This document shows positions 6,493 to 13,129 of a DNA stretch of 13,129 bases, in pieces (within the stretch, counting starts at the first letter, position 1; every line of letters begins with the position of its first letter). A program made the translations under genes and the position numbers. A model generated the notes under the pieces. That model searched no databases. It saw only the letters and a program-made list of their open reading frames with translations, and was not told the DNA's origin. The DNA comes from an uncultured Clostridia bacterium (GTDB lineage Bacteria; Bacillota; Clostridia; Lachnospirales; Lachnospiraceae): positions 1 through 13,129 of the forward strand of contig CAMORF010000023.1 in NCBI GenBank assembly GCA_946623485.1, written 5' to 3'.

Positions 6493-8284
6493 ACCAGTCA
6501 CAACGGCGGCGGGAAAGGTTTGGATTATAAGCCGGATCCCCTTCCTTCAGGATGCGGGCCCGCTTTCTCCGGAAGCGGGCCACCTCGGCAGCAAACCTCT
6601 TCTTTTTTTCTCCCGTATCTTCCGCCCCCCGCGTCAGAGACTCATGATGGATCATGACAGCGGCCGGCTCAAAGATAACACGGTACCCGGCATCCCGCAG
6701 GCTCAGACAGAAATCCACATCACCAAGCGCGACACCGAAAGCATCCGGGAATCCGCCTGCTGCTTCAAAGGCTTCCCTCCGCACCATCATGCAGGCTGCC
6801 GTCACTGCGCTCATCTCCTGGGTCAGGACCGCGCGCCCCATGGATCCGGGATCATCTCCCTCCTCTGCAACCATCATAGATCCCGCAAACCCCATGATTC
6901 CCGTCACGATGCCCGCGGACTGCACCCGCCCGTCCGGATACAACAGCTTCGGCCCGCAGGCCCCGATTCCGGGCCTTGCAGCGTGGGCCAGCAGCTTTTC
7001 GATCCAATCCGGCGTCCGTACGGTCACATCGTTATTCATCAATATAAGGTATTCTCCCTTTGCCTTCCGTACTCCCTCATTGATAACCCTGGAAAAATGA
7101 AAAGCATGAGGGTATCGTATGACCACGGCCTCGTGGTTTTCTTCCAGCTTCCGGTAAAGCGCAAAGGTTTCCTGCTGCCTGGAATTGTTCTCAACCACCA
7201 CGATCTCCAGGTTCTTCCAGGTGGAACAGTTCCGGATCGAACGGATACAGTTTTCCAGCACACAGGCATGATCCGCATTCGGAATCACGATCGAGACCAG
7301 CGGTTCTCCCGGTATCTCATAGGCCACATGGAAGGTTCCCGGGAGCGGCCCATCCTCCAGGTGTCCCCTGATGCCATCGTCCGCAATCGCTTCTTCCAGC
7401 AAAACGCGCGCCCTTTCCAGCGTCTGCCCTGTCATCTCCGGAGCCATCTCCTGCTTCCTTACATGGCACAGAACCTTCGGGACATGCCTGACGCCCCCCA
7501 TGGCAGCTGCCTTCTCACATGCGCACATCGCCAGCCACCAGCAATACGCCGGCTCTGAGAGATTGTGGATCGTTGGAATCCTTTCTTTTCGTTTTTTTCC
7601 ATACAGGCTCCGGATCACGCCGACACGTACCAGCAGCAAACGGCCCACATAATTCTGCGCCCTTTGAAACTCCCGGTTATACTCCGGCTTGAATACCGGA
7701 TCCATGTATTCCGGCTTTTCCTCCGTCCCGCGCCAGGAGTCCTCATCCGTATAGACTGCATCCGCACCGTCCTGCAACGCCTGTACCATCTCAAAAAAAG
7801 CATTTCTTTCAATCAGGTCGCCCTCCCGGAGAAAGGTCACGAAATCCTCGTCCCGGATCTGGGAATTCAGCGCCTGTGCAGGGAACACTTTCGCATACGT
7901 AGAGGCCCTGACCGAACGCAGTGTCGCCTCCCGGAGTCCTCCGGAATATGCTGCTTCCCGAAGTCCTCCGGGAGCCGTTGCTTCCCGAAGTCCCCCGGAA
8001 TATGCTGCTTCCCGAAGTCCTCCGGGAGCCGTTGCCTCCCGTCCCTCCCTTGCAAGAATCACAAAAATCCTCGGCATCCGGGAAAGCAGCAGCTTTCTCT
8101 GATATCCCGCCTGAAAGGAAGAGATCCGGTTCTTCCGGATCCATTTCTGATAGTCAAAGCTTTGATCCCGGACCTTCTCGACAGCATGCGCCGCAAATTC
8201 CTGCACCCCGCGCTCTTTCAGATAACGCAGTCCCTTACCGGCCGCAGTGCCGCTCTCGTTTTCGGACAATTGTTTCCGGACCAT
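6479..8284 (-). CDS. Two-module family 2 glycosyltransferase with repeat-invaded N-terminal module
   Basis: A 601-aa cytoplasmic protein with no signal peptide or membrane segment visible. The C-terminal half (about 325-560) is an intact GT2 (GT-A fold) domain. It contains EPLVSIVIPNADHACVLENC, then VVVENNS (362-368), the metal-binding NND (417-419), a GDVDFCLSLRDAGY acceptor/base motif (521-534) and HHESLTRG (546-553). It probably transfers an activated sugar to a surface-glycan intermediate; donor and acceptor are unknown. The N-terminal part (about 70-275) keeps the later half of a GT2 module: FLREGDLIERNAFFEMVQAL (151-170), DAVYTDED (175-182) and VFKPEYN (197-203). It lacks the first half and the usual D-H-D-D metal motif, here L-R-E-G-D. 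In the place of the missing half lie four and a bit copies of a 9-residue repeat (82-120). The ATG at 8284 has AAGGAGG 7 nt upstream. It follows the 587-aa paralogue by 51 bp and is the last gene of the operon. Confidence 0.9.
   Translation of the reverse strand: MVRKQLSENESGTAAGKGLRYLKERGVQEFAAHAVEKVRDQSFDYQKWIRKNRISSFQAGYQRKLLLSRMPRIFVILAREGREATAPGGLREAAYSGGLREATAPGGLREAAYSGGLREATLRSVRASTYAKVFPAQALNSQIRDEDFVTFLREGDLIERNAFFEMVQALQDGADAVYTDEDSWRGTEEKPEYMDPVFKPEYNREFQRAQNYVGRLLLVRVGVIRSLYGKKRKERIPTIHNLSEPAYCWWLAMCACEKAAAMGGVRHVPKVLCHVRKQEMAPEMTGQTLERARVLLEEAIADDGIRGHLEDGPLPGTFHVAYEIPGEPLVSIVIPNADHACVLENCIRSIRNCSTWKNLEIVVVENNSRQQETFALYRKLEENHEAVVIRYPHAFHFSRVINEGVRKAKGEYLILMNNDVTVRTPDWIEKLLAHAARPGIGACGPKLLYPDGRVQSAGIVTGIMGFAGSMMVAEEGDDPGSMGRAVLTQEMSAVTAACMMVRREAFEAAGGFPDAFGVALGDVDFCLSLRDAGYRVIFEPAAVMIHHESLTRGAEDTGEKKKRFAAEVARFRRKRARILKEGDPAYNPNLSRRRCDWSQQT
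7926..8041. repeat. 27-bp in-frame minisatellite inside the 601-aa glycosyltransferase gene
   Basis: Four consecutive 27-bp units (7926-7952, 7953-7979, 7980-8006, 8007-8033) and an 8-bp partial fifth. They alternate between two types, so the true period is 54 bp, repeated twice; units 2 and 4 are identical. On the minus strand the 54 bp encode the 18-residue pattern GGLREATAPGGLREAAYS. Because 27 is a multiple of three, gain or loss of units would change protein length without a frameshift. Confidence 0.95.
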
Positions 8285-8335
8285 CCTGTCTCCTCCTTCC
8301 GGTTCTCAGATCCGCCGCCTCACCGATCGCTTTCT

Positions 8336-10099
8336 TTACATTTCCCTGCCATCGAACATCTCCGCATACTTCACGTATGGCTTAACGGATTCCCGCAGGG
8401 CATCCTTGCAGGTCCAGCTTCTGCCCAGAAGCGTCAGGCAGGGGTTATAGCAGGGATCTCCCATCTCCAGCTCTTTCTCCCAGCGCCGGACAAAAATCCC
8501 GATCTCTTTGTGAAATCGGGCAACCTTTTCCCTGGAGTCCTCGCTGCCGCGCGAGGCTGATTCATCATGCACCAGGCACGCACCCGGGCACATAAGAACC
8601 CGGAAGGAATCCCTGCCAAGCCGCATGCACAGATCTACATCGTTAAATGTAACGGCAAGCGACTCGTCCATGCCGCCTTCCTGCTCCCATACTGCCCGTC
8701 TCAGCATCATGCATGCACCCGTCACCGCGCTCACGTTATGCGTATGGGAAAAGACGAGAGCCGGATAATCGTCAAGATCCGTCTGCGGAAGATCCCCTTC
8801 CCACGCATGCCCGGCAATACCGCCATGCCCGAGAATGATCCCGCCATGCTGCACATGCCCGTCCGGATACAAAAGGAGCGCTCCAACCGCACCGGTCTGA
8901 GGCCTTTGGCACAATGCTTCCATCCTCCGGAGGCTTTCCGGGGCAAGAATCCGGGTATCGTTGTTCAAAAGCAGGAGATAATCTCCCTTCGCGCTGGATG
9001 CCCCGTAATTATTGATCGCCGCATAATTAAAAGATCCCTCCCAGGTCAGGACACGGATCCTGTTGTCTTCCTCCATCAGCGTCCGGTACAGCGCGAAGGT
9101 TTCCTCCTGGACGGAATTGTTCTCAAGAATCAGGATCTCCAGATTTCTCCAGGTATTGATCACCTGCAGAGATTTAATACATCGTTTCAGGTCCTGTCCA
9201 TGATCCTTGTTCGGGATCAGGACACTGATGAGGGGCTCCTGACCGGCCAAGGAAGCTTCATCCAGGCATCCCGGACGATCCCCGGCATCTTCAGTACCCT
9301 GACGGTTTCCCGGATTGCTATCTGCTTCCTGACTGCTGCCAGGACGATCCCCGGCATTCCCGCCATTCGAGGAAAACGCATCCATGGGTTCCCCGGCCGA
9401 TTCGTCCCATGATACCTGCTCCCCGGCATCATGGTAGAGGATCTGAGGGATATGCCGCACCCGCAGGCGCTCCTGCTTCAGGTCATTTCCGCCTCCTTCC
9501 AGGCAGACCTGCTTCAGGAAACCATAAAACGCATCCTCTCCGTTATGGAAAATCTCAGTTCCCTTCACGAGTGATCCGCGTACCAGGACGACATTGCCCA
9601 TATAATTGACGCATTCCAAAAGCTCCGGATCATACGCCGGGCGAAAAGCAGGATGCCCTTTCCTGCCGTCTTCACAGATCCTGTCGGAATCAAAATAAAC
9701 CAGGTCAATCCCGTCACTGCCCGGCTGCCCCAGAAGATATGCCACCCTCCATAAAAGATCCGGCCTGAGCGTACACGGGCCATTTACCACCAGAACATAA
9801 TCCGGATCTACGCAGTTTTTCATTGCCCTGAAATTCCGGTAGACCTGCATCTCCAGCGACTGGACAAATGCGGTGCGGTCATGATCCGGCATTGACGCCG
9901 TCACACCGATCAAAGGGGATACCGGCAGAGCTTCCTTCTCCATCTTCAGGTAATCACGCGAGGAGGGCCGGTTCCGCCCCAGCCACCGTTCATAGGAGAC
10001 CTCCGGAACCTGCCTCCCAAGCAGCCTGTCCGCAGTCAGGACAGCGCTTCCCCGGAACCCATGTTCCCTGATATAAGATGCAATTTGTTTCAGCTTCAT
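8336..10099 (-). CDS. Two-module family 2 glycosyltransferase with Gly/Asp-rich linker
   Basis: A 587-aa paralogue of the 601-aa protein. The C-terminal GT2 domain (about 288-525) is intact. It has EPLISVLIPNKDHGQDLKRC, LILENNS (323-329), NND (379-381), VTGACMMLRR (459-468), FNDVDLCMRLG (485-495) and HDESASRG (511-518). The N-terminal module (about 60-225) resembles a GT2 domain (SPLIGVTASM, QVYRNFRAM, LVYFDSDRI, AFRPAYDPELL, NYMGNVVLVR). Its metal motif, however, has become VVNGPCTLRP, so it is probably inactive. A low-complexity linker (about 229-286), rich in Gly, Asp, Asn, Ser and Pro, joins the modules and contains NAGDRPG and DAGDRPG. I chose the ATG at 10099 (MKLKQIASYIREHG) because AGAGG lies 6 nt upstream. 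An in-frame ATG at 10126 adds nine residues without a ribosome binding site. The gene begins 88 bp after the GT2-GT4 gene, in the same direction. Substrate unknown; a surface polysaccharide role is inferred. Confidence 0.9.
   Translation of the reverse strand: MKLKQIASYIREHGFRGSAVLTADRLLGRQVPEVSYERWLGRNRPSSRDYLKMEKEALPVSPLIGVTASMPDHDRTAFVQSLEMQVYRNFRAMKNCVDPDYVLVVNGPCTLRPDLLWRVAYLLGQPGSDGIDLVYFDSDRICEDGRKGHPAFRPAYDPELLECVNYMGNVVLVRGSLVKGTEIFHNGEDAFYGFLKQVCLEGGGNDLKQERLRVRHIPQILYHDAGEQVSWDESAGEPMDAFSSNGGNAGDRPGSSQEADSNPGNRQGTEDAGDRPGCLDEASLAGQEPLISVLIPNKDHGQDLKRCIKSLQVINTWRNLEILILENNSVQEETFALYRTLMEEDNRIRVLTWEGSFNYAAINNYGASSAKGDYLLLLNNDTRILAPESLRRMEALCQRPQTGAVGALLLYPDGHVQHGGIILGHGGIAGHAWEGDLPQTDLDDYPALVFSHTHNVSAVTGACMMLRRAVWEQEGGMDESLAVTFNDVDLCMRLGRDSFRVLMCPGACLVHDESASRGSEDSREKVARFHKEIGIFVRRWEKELEMGDPCYNPCLTLLGRSWTCKDALRESVKPYVKYAEMFDGREM
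9273..9357. repeat. 16-bp direct repeat in the linker of the 587-aa glycosyltransferase gene
   Basis: GGACGATCCCCGGCAT occurs at 9273-9288 and again at 9342-9357, a spacing of 69 bp (23 codons, in frame). It encodes the two AGDRP-containing stretches of the linker. The DNA identity is higher than needed to keep the peptide, which suggests recent duplication or recombination. Confidence 0.7.
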
Positions 10100-10110
10100 A
10101 TCTTTCCTCT
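10091..10110 (-). promoter_or_regulatory. Ribosome binding site deciding the start of the 587-aa glycosyltransferase
   Basis: AGAGG lies 6 nt before the ATG at 10099, whereas the sequence before the in-frame ATG at 10126 (GGATCGTGCCGCTAT) has no such site. A small hairpin, AGCGG / CCGCT (10129-10144), lies just upstream of that rejected start. Confidence 0.6.
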
Positions 10111-10187
10111 TTGGTCCTTTCCTCATATAGCGGCACGATCCGCTGAATCGGCAGGCAGGATGCGCAAGGTTATTCCGCCACAGCTTC

Positions 10188-13043
10188 TCACCGCTTCAGC
10201 AGCTTTTTCAAAGGCTCCTTAAACGGAATATTCGCCTCTGAGATTTTCCTCGCCACGCGGTAAGATGTTGTATTCTTCAACAATTCCATCGAGGCGCGGA
10301 GCATCTCATATTCCCCCCGCAGCCGGTTTCGCTCGCTCGATGCCCCTTGTCCTTTGACGCAGCGGTTTGCCATCGCCAACGCCTCGATCATGAATTCCGG
10401 ATCCAGGCTCCTGGGGCGCTTCACAACCACCGGCTTCACCGGCACAAGGCAGGCCGTATACAGGTTACGGTACTGTTCATTCATGTCCGCGACTGTCCGG
10501 ATGGACAGTGCCCCTGCCTTTCTCTTCTTTTTCTTCAATTCTTCCGGATGACTCCTGAGCCATTCTATCAGCTTTCTGACATCCTCAGCGTTTGCGTCTG
10601 CCTTTAACAGCCACCCGGCCCCTGTCTTCCGGATGCGCTCTCCCACGGCCCCAAGATCCGTCCCGATCACGGGAATCCTGCAAGACCAGGCTTCTGACAG
10701 GGTATAGCAAAATGTCTCTGCCCAGGCTGGCGCGATCAATGCCACATCGATCCTGCTCGCCCGGAGCAAATCGAATATATCATCCTTCTGATAAACACCG
10801 GAAAAGAATACGTGATCCGGTGCCTGCGCAGGATTGATCCGGGGATCCCCGACCTCTCCGTATACAAACAGGCGGAACGGAGCATTTTCCTGCGCGATCA
10901 GGTCCAGAAGGATATCCGATCCCTTTGCCCTGGTCACGCCGCCAAGATACGCAACATTCAGTTTTCCATCCCCGGCAGCCTCCGGGTCCCAGAGCGTACG
11001 GTAGATCTTTCCATCCGTATAAGTTTTGTCTCCCTCCCTGATCAAAAGGCGGATCCGGATCCTGCCCTTTTTCATCCCGGGAACCTGGAAAACCGCGTGA
11101 ATCCCGCTCCACAGATACCTGGGATCCTCGTACGCTGCTGCAACATCCGGCCTGGCCTGAGGCCTCACCTGTATCCCGGAGACTCTTCCATCCGGTCCTG
11201 TCACCTCGATGATAATCGATGTATCGACGCTATCCGATCCTTCCAGATACGCCCACCCGGAGATATAATGAAAGCTTCCCCCATCCCCAGGCAGCTGGTC
11301 CAGGCGGGAATGCACCCTGTCTGTCTTCATGACAGGTTCCAGGTCCTCTGCCAGCGCAGCTTTGGCACTGATGGGATCGGTTCCATGGCTGATTGTCATG
11401 CTCCTCGTCTCCAGCAAAGGAAACGCTTCACACATGATCCTTCTGGCGCTGTCCGAGGGGAAAATGATCTTTTCGCAGCACTCCAGTGCCTTCGCGTTTT
11501 CCTCCCGCCAGCGCCGGATAACATGCACTCTTCCGTAACCGCAGTTTTTCTTCAGGCAAGCCGCGCAGGCAGCTTCGGAAGGTACCTTACGGAACGGATG
11601 CTGTTGTTCTTGTGATGATTCTTCTTCCGTCTTCGCTTCATTCTCCCAATCCACAAAGCTCCCTTCCATCGGGCAGAACCTGCCCTCCGGGGTAAGAAGT
11701 TTCGTTGTCGGGCACGCGTAATAATAATCATGCAAGGTGGCAATCACAGGAATCTCCAGGTTCCTGCACTCCCGGAAAACATCCAGCGACAGCCCCTGGG
11801 TGTGGTGAACATGTACCAGGTCGATGTGGAAGGAAGTAAGAATCTTCCTGAGCACGCCTGCAATCTGCTCATCATACAAGACCGGGAACGATTCCTCCGG
11901 GCCGATGGGAAACTGGAAGGTCACCAGGCGGCATTCCTCCTCCGAAAGCGCTTCCTGCTGCACAACCGCCCATTCCGGAAGCTCCTGGTCTTGCAGATAG
12001 AGGGTCAGCCGGAGTGTATCCTTGTCTCTGGCGCATACAAAAACATTGAAGTGCTCCTTTGCGCCTGTCACAAGGTCACGGACATGCAGCTGCGTCCCGC
12101 CGATATTTTTCTTGCCGATCTGCCGGAAATCAAGATGCAGGAAATACAGAAGGTTTTTCTTCCCGTTGTCAAGGCATTGGTGCAAAAGCAGGTTGTCACG
12201 GATCTCAGAATCCGGATCCTCCCTGCAATAAACATCATTTTGTTCCATGAATTCCGGGTACCGCCTGCGCAGGATCTGAGTATGCTCCTCAATCAGCCGC
12301 TTTTTCTCCTCTGTGCCAAAGGACGCGGTTCCCCGGTGATAGATGAAAGTGTCGTCACACAGCACATGGATGAATCCCAGCATCGTACAGCGGAAGCAAA
12401 AATCGTTTTCCTCGCCATACCCGCGCCCAAAGGCTTTCTCGTCAAATGCGCCCGCGAGAGCATACGCCTCATTGCGCACATACATGCAAAATCCCACACC
12501 GACAGGAATCCTCGGATAACGGTGCAGGGAGACCCGCTCCACCAGCCTCGCGTAGGAGTCCGCCGTATATCCCTCCGGCAGCGGATTGTCCTTCAGGAAC
12601 ACCGGCACGGACGCAAGCGTCGCCGCATTGGAGAGCGGCGTCACCGTGGCGATCCGCTTTGACCTCCCTGCACAGGACTGCAGCTTTTCCACCCAGCCCT
12701 GTGTCACAATCGTGTCGGAATTGAGCACAATCGTATCCCGGTCAGACCAGGCAAGCCCTCTGTTGACGTTTGCGGAAAATCCCATGTTAACCTGGTTGAA
12801 CACCGCAATCATGCCTTTATCGGAACCTATCCCATTTTCCGCGCCTTCCTCCGGACCGCCGCAAACCTCCCGGAGAAATGCCTCCACCCGCTCATCCTTG
12901 CTGCAGTCATCGATCAGAATCACACGATGCCGGCTAAGGTCCGTATTTCTCAGAATGCTCTCGACGCACCTGACCAGGTCTTCATATCCGTTATAGACAG
13001 GGACAACGATGTCCACTGCGTTATGTACCATGCTCCGCTCCAT
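10188..13043 (-). CDS. Bifunctional GT2-GT4 glycosyltransferase with inserted beta-rich domain
   Basis: A 951-aa protein without signal peptide or membrane segment. Domains in order: a GT2 domain (about 8-270) with DIVVPVYNGYEDLVRC, VILIDDCSKD (41-50), metal motif LNSD (107-110), and GYGEENDFCFR (208-218). A GT4 N-terminal lobe (about 296-560) has IGGTQLHVRDL (314-324), DLVHVHHTQGLS (408-419) and ATLHDYYYACP (435-445). Cysteines C444, C457, C493, C496 and C501 could bind a metal. A ~115-residue segment (about 575-688) with alternating hydrophobic strands (FHYISGWAYLEG, SIIIEVTGPDGR, RIRIRLLI) follows. The GT4 C-terminal lobe (about 693-865) has YLGGVTRAKGSD and the donor-site E-x7-E (E776, E784). 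The basic helical tail ends near LLKNTTSYRVARKI, as in many surface-glycan glycosyltransferases. It probably adds two successive sugars. The start at 13043 has AAGGAGA 8 nt upstream; an in-frame GTG at 13100 lies in a repeat tract and lacks such a site. Donors and acceptor are unknown. Confidence 0.92.
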   Translation of the reverse strand: MERSMVHNAVDIVVPVYNGYEDLVRCVESILRNTDLSRHRVILIDDCSKDERVEAFLREVCGGPEEGAENGIGSDKGMIAVFNQVNMGFSANVNRGLAWSDRDTIVLNSDTIVTQGWVEKLQSCAGRSKRIATVTPLSNAATLASVPVFLKDNPLPEGYTADSYARLVERVSLHRYPRIPVGVGFCMYVRNEAYALAGAFDEKAFGRGYGEENDFCFRCTMLGFIHVLCDDTFIYHRGTASFGTEEKKRLIEEHTQILRRRYPEFMEQNDVYCREDPDSEIRDNLLLHQCLDNGKKNLLYFLHLDFRQIGKKNIGGTQLHVRDLVTGAKEHFNVFVCARDKDTLRLTLYLQDQELPEWAVVQQEALSEEECRLVTFQFPIGPEESFPVLYDEQIAGVLRKILTSFHIDLVHVHHTQGLSLDVFRECRNLEIPVIATLHDYYYACPTTKLLTPEGRFCPMEGSFVDWENEAKTEEESSQEQQHPFRKVPSEAACAACLKKNCGYGRVHVIRRWREENAKALECCEKIIFPSDSARRIMCEAFPLLETRSMTISHGTDPISAKAALAEDLEPVMKTDRVHSRLDQLPGDGGSFHYISGWAYLEGSDSVDTSIIIEVTGPDGRVSGIQVRPQARPDVAAAYEDPRYLWSGIHAVFQVPGMKKGRIRIRLLIREGDKTYTDGKIYRTLWDPEAAGDGKLNVAYLGGVTRAKGSDILLDLIAQENAPFRLFVYGEVGDPRINPAQAPDHVFFSGVYQKDDIFDLLRASRIDVALIAPAWAETFCYTLSEAWSCRIPVIGTDLGAVGERIRKTGAGWLLKADANAEDVRKLIEWLRSHPEELKKKKRKAGALSIRTVADMNEQYRNLYTACLVPVKPVVVKRPRSLDPEFMIEALAMANRCVKGQGASSERNRLRGEYEMLRASMELLKNTTSYRVARKISEANIPFKEPLKKLLKR

Positions 13044-13051
13044 GCCTTGTC

Positions 13052-13058
13052 TCTCCTT
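13052..13058 (-). promoter_or_regulatory. Ribosome binding site deciding the start of the GT2-GT4 gene
   Basis: AAGGAGA, 8 nt before the ATG at 13043. It gives the N-terminus MERSMVHNAVDIVVPVYNG, which places the GT2 first strand close to residue 10, as is normal for the family. No promoter is visible between here and the window end, so the gene is probably internal to a longer operon. Confidence 0.8.
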
Positions 13059-13083
13059 CTGTGCGCCTGAAACCATGCTGGCC

Positions 13084-13129
13084 CTGAAATCCTGCTGCAC
13101 TGAAATCCTGCTGCACTGAAATCCTGCTG
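13084..13129. repeat. 16-bp tandem repeat upstream of the GT2-GT4 gene, running off the window
   Basis: On the plus strand CTGAAATCCTGCTGCA is repeated at 13084-13099, 13100-13115 and 13116-13129 (the last copy cut at 14 bases by the window end). The copies are identical. A 16-bp unit is not a multiple of three, yet all three minus-strand frames stay open through it, cycling through the same 16 residues (QQDFSAAGFQCSRISV). One of these frames, read from 13128, stays open until a TAA at 13021-13023, inside the start of the GT2-GT4 gene. The tract could therefore be the 3' end of an upstream gene overlapping the next start by about 23 bp, or plain intergenic DNA. Confidence 0.9.

Noticed and set aside
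7926..8041. CRISPR array
   Set aside because: The 27-bp units abut one another with no spacers, lie in frame inside a gene, and no cas gene is present.
13044..13100. N-terminal extension of the GT2-GT4 protein from the GTG at 13100
   Set aside because: The GTG lies in the 16-bp repeat without a ribosome binding site, while the ATG at 13043 has AAGGAGA at 8 nt. The frame remains open to the window edge, so a farther start cannot be fully excluded.
13021..13128. Partial upstream gene ending at the TAA at 13021-13023
   Set aside because: The frame is open but consists only of repeat-coded and uninformative residues, so I could not support it as a gene; it is discussed under the 16-bp repeat.

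Overview
The window looks like chromosomal DNA from a fairly GC-rich, low-branching Firmicute of the class Clostridia, most likely Lachnospiraceae-like. The grounds are the S21 sequence, the Cys-rich insert in AlaRS, strong AAGGAG-type ribosome binding sites and sigma-A-like TTGACG/TATACT promoters. This placement is inferred from protein character, not from a database search.

Layout, left to right. (1) 1-112, minus: start of rpsU (ribosomal protein S21), cut by the window edge, with a clear promoter in the 143-bp gap behind alaS. (2) 256-4156, minus: a two-gene aminoacyl-tRNA synthetase operon, tyrS then alaS, transcribed from a good promoter at 4304-4332 through a ~140-nt leader with short repeats and no recognisable T-box. 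(3) 4157-4458: a 302-bp divergent intergenic region carrying that promoter, a weaker plus-strand promoter and two perfect palindromes. (4) 4459-5310, plus: a 123-aa protein resembling a degenerate precorrin-2 dehydrogenase (siroheme synthase N-terminal) NAD-binding domain, three bases ahead of rnhA (RNase HI). (5) 5399-6436, plus: a type I-alpha DAHP synthase (first step of the shikimate pathway). (6) 6479-13043, minus, converging on aroF-like: three large glycosyltransferase genes in one direction, a 951-aa GT2-GT4 fusion followed by two paralogous two-module GT2 proteins (587 and 601 aa). They look like part of a cell-surface polysaccharide or glycoprotein-glycan locus that continues beyond the right edge.

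The left and middle parts are ordinary housekeeping genes. The unusual content is in the glycosyltransferase block and the small gene before rnhA. The two paralogous GT2 proteins each pair an intact C-terminal GT-A module with an eroded N-terminal one. In one of them a 27-bp in-frame minisatellite sits where the nucleotide-binding half of the eroded module should be; the other carries a low-complexity linker with a direct repeat. The GT4 half of the 951-aa protein has a ~115-residue predicted beta-rich domain inserted between its two Rossmann lobes. A second tandem repeat (16-bp unit, not a multiple of three, open in all three frames) lies immediately upstream of that gene at the window edge. 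Together these suggest a surface-glycan locus that diversifies through repeat tracts and module decay. I see no CRISPR array, insertion sequence, tRNA, rRNA or phage gene.
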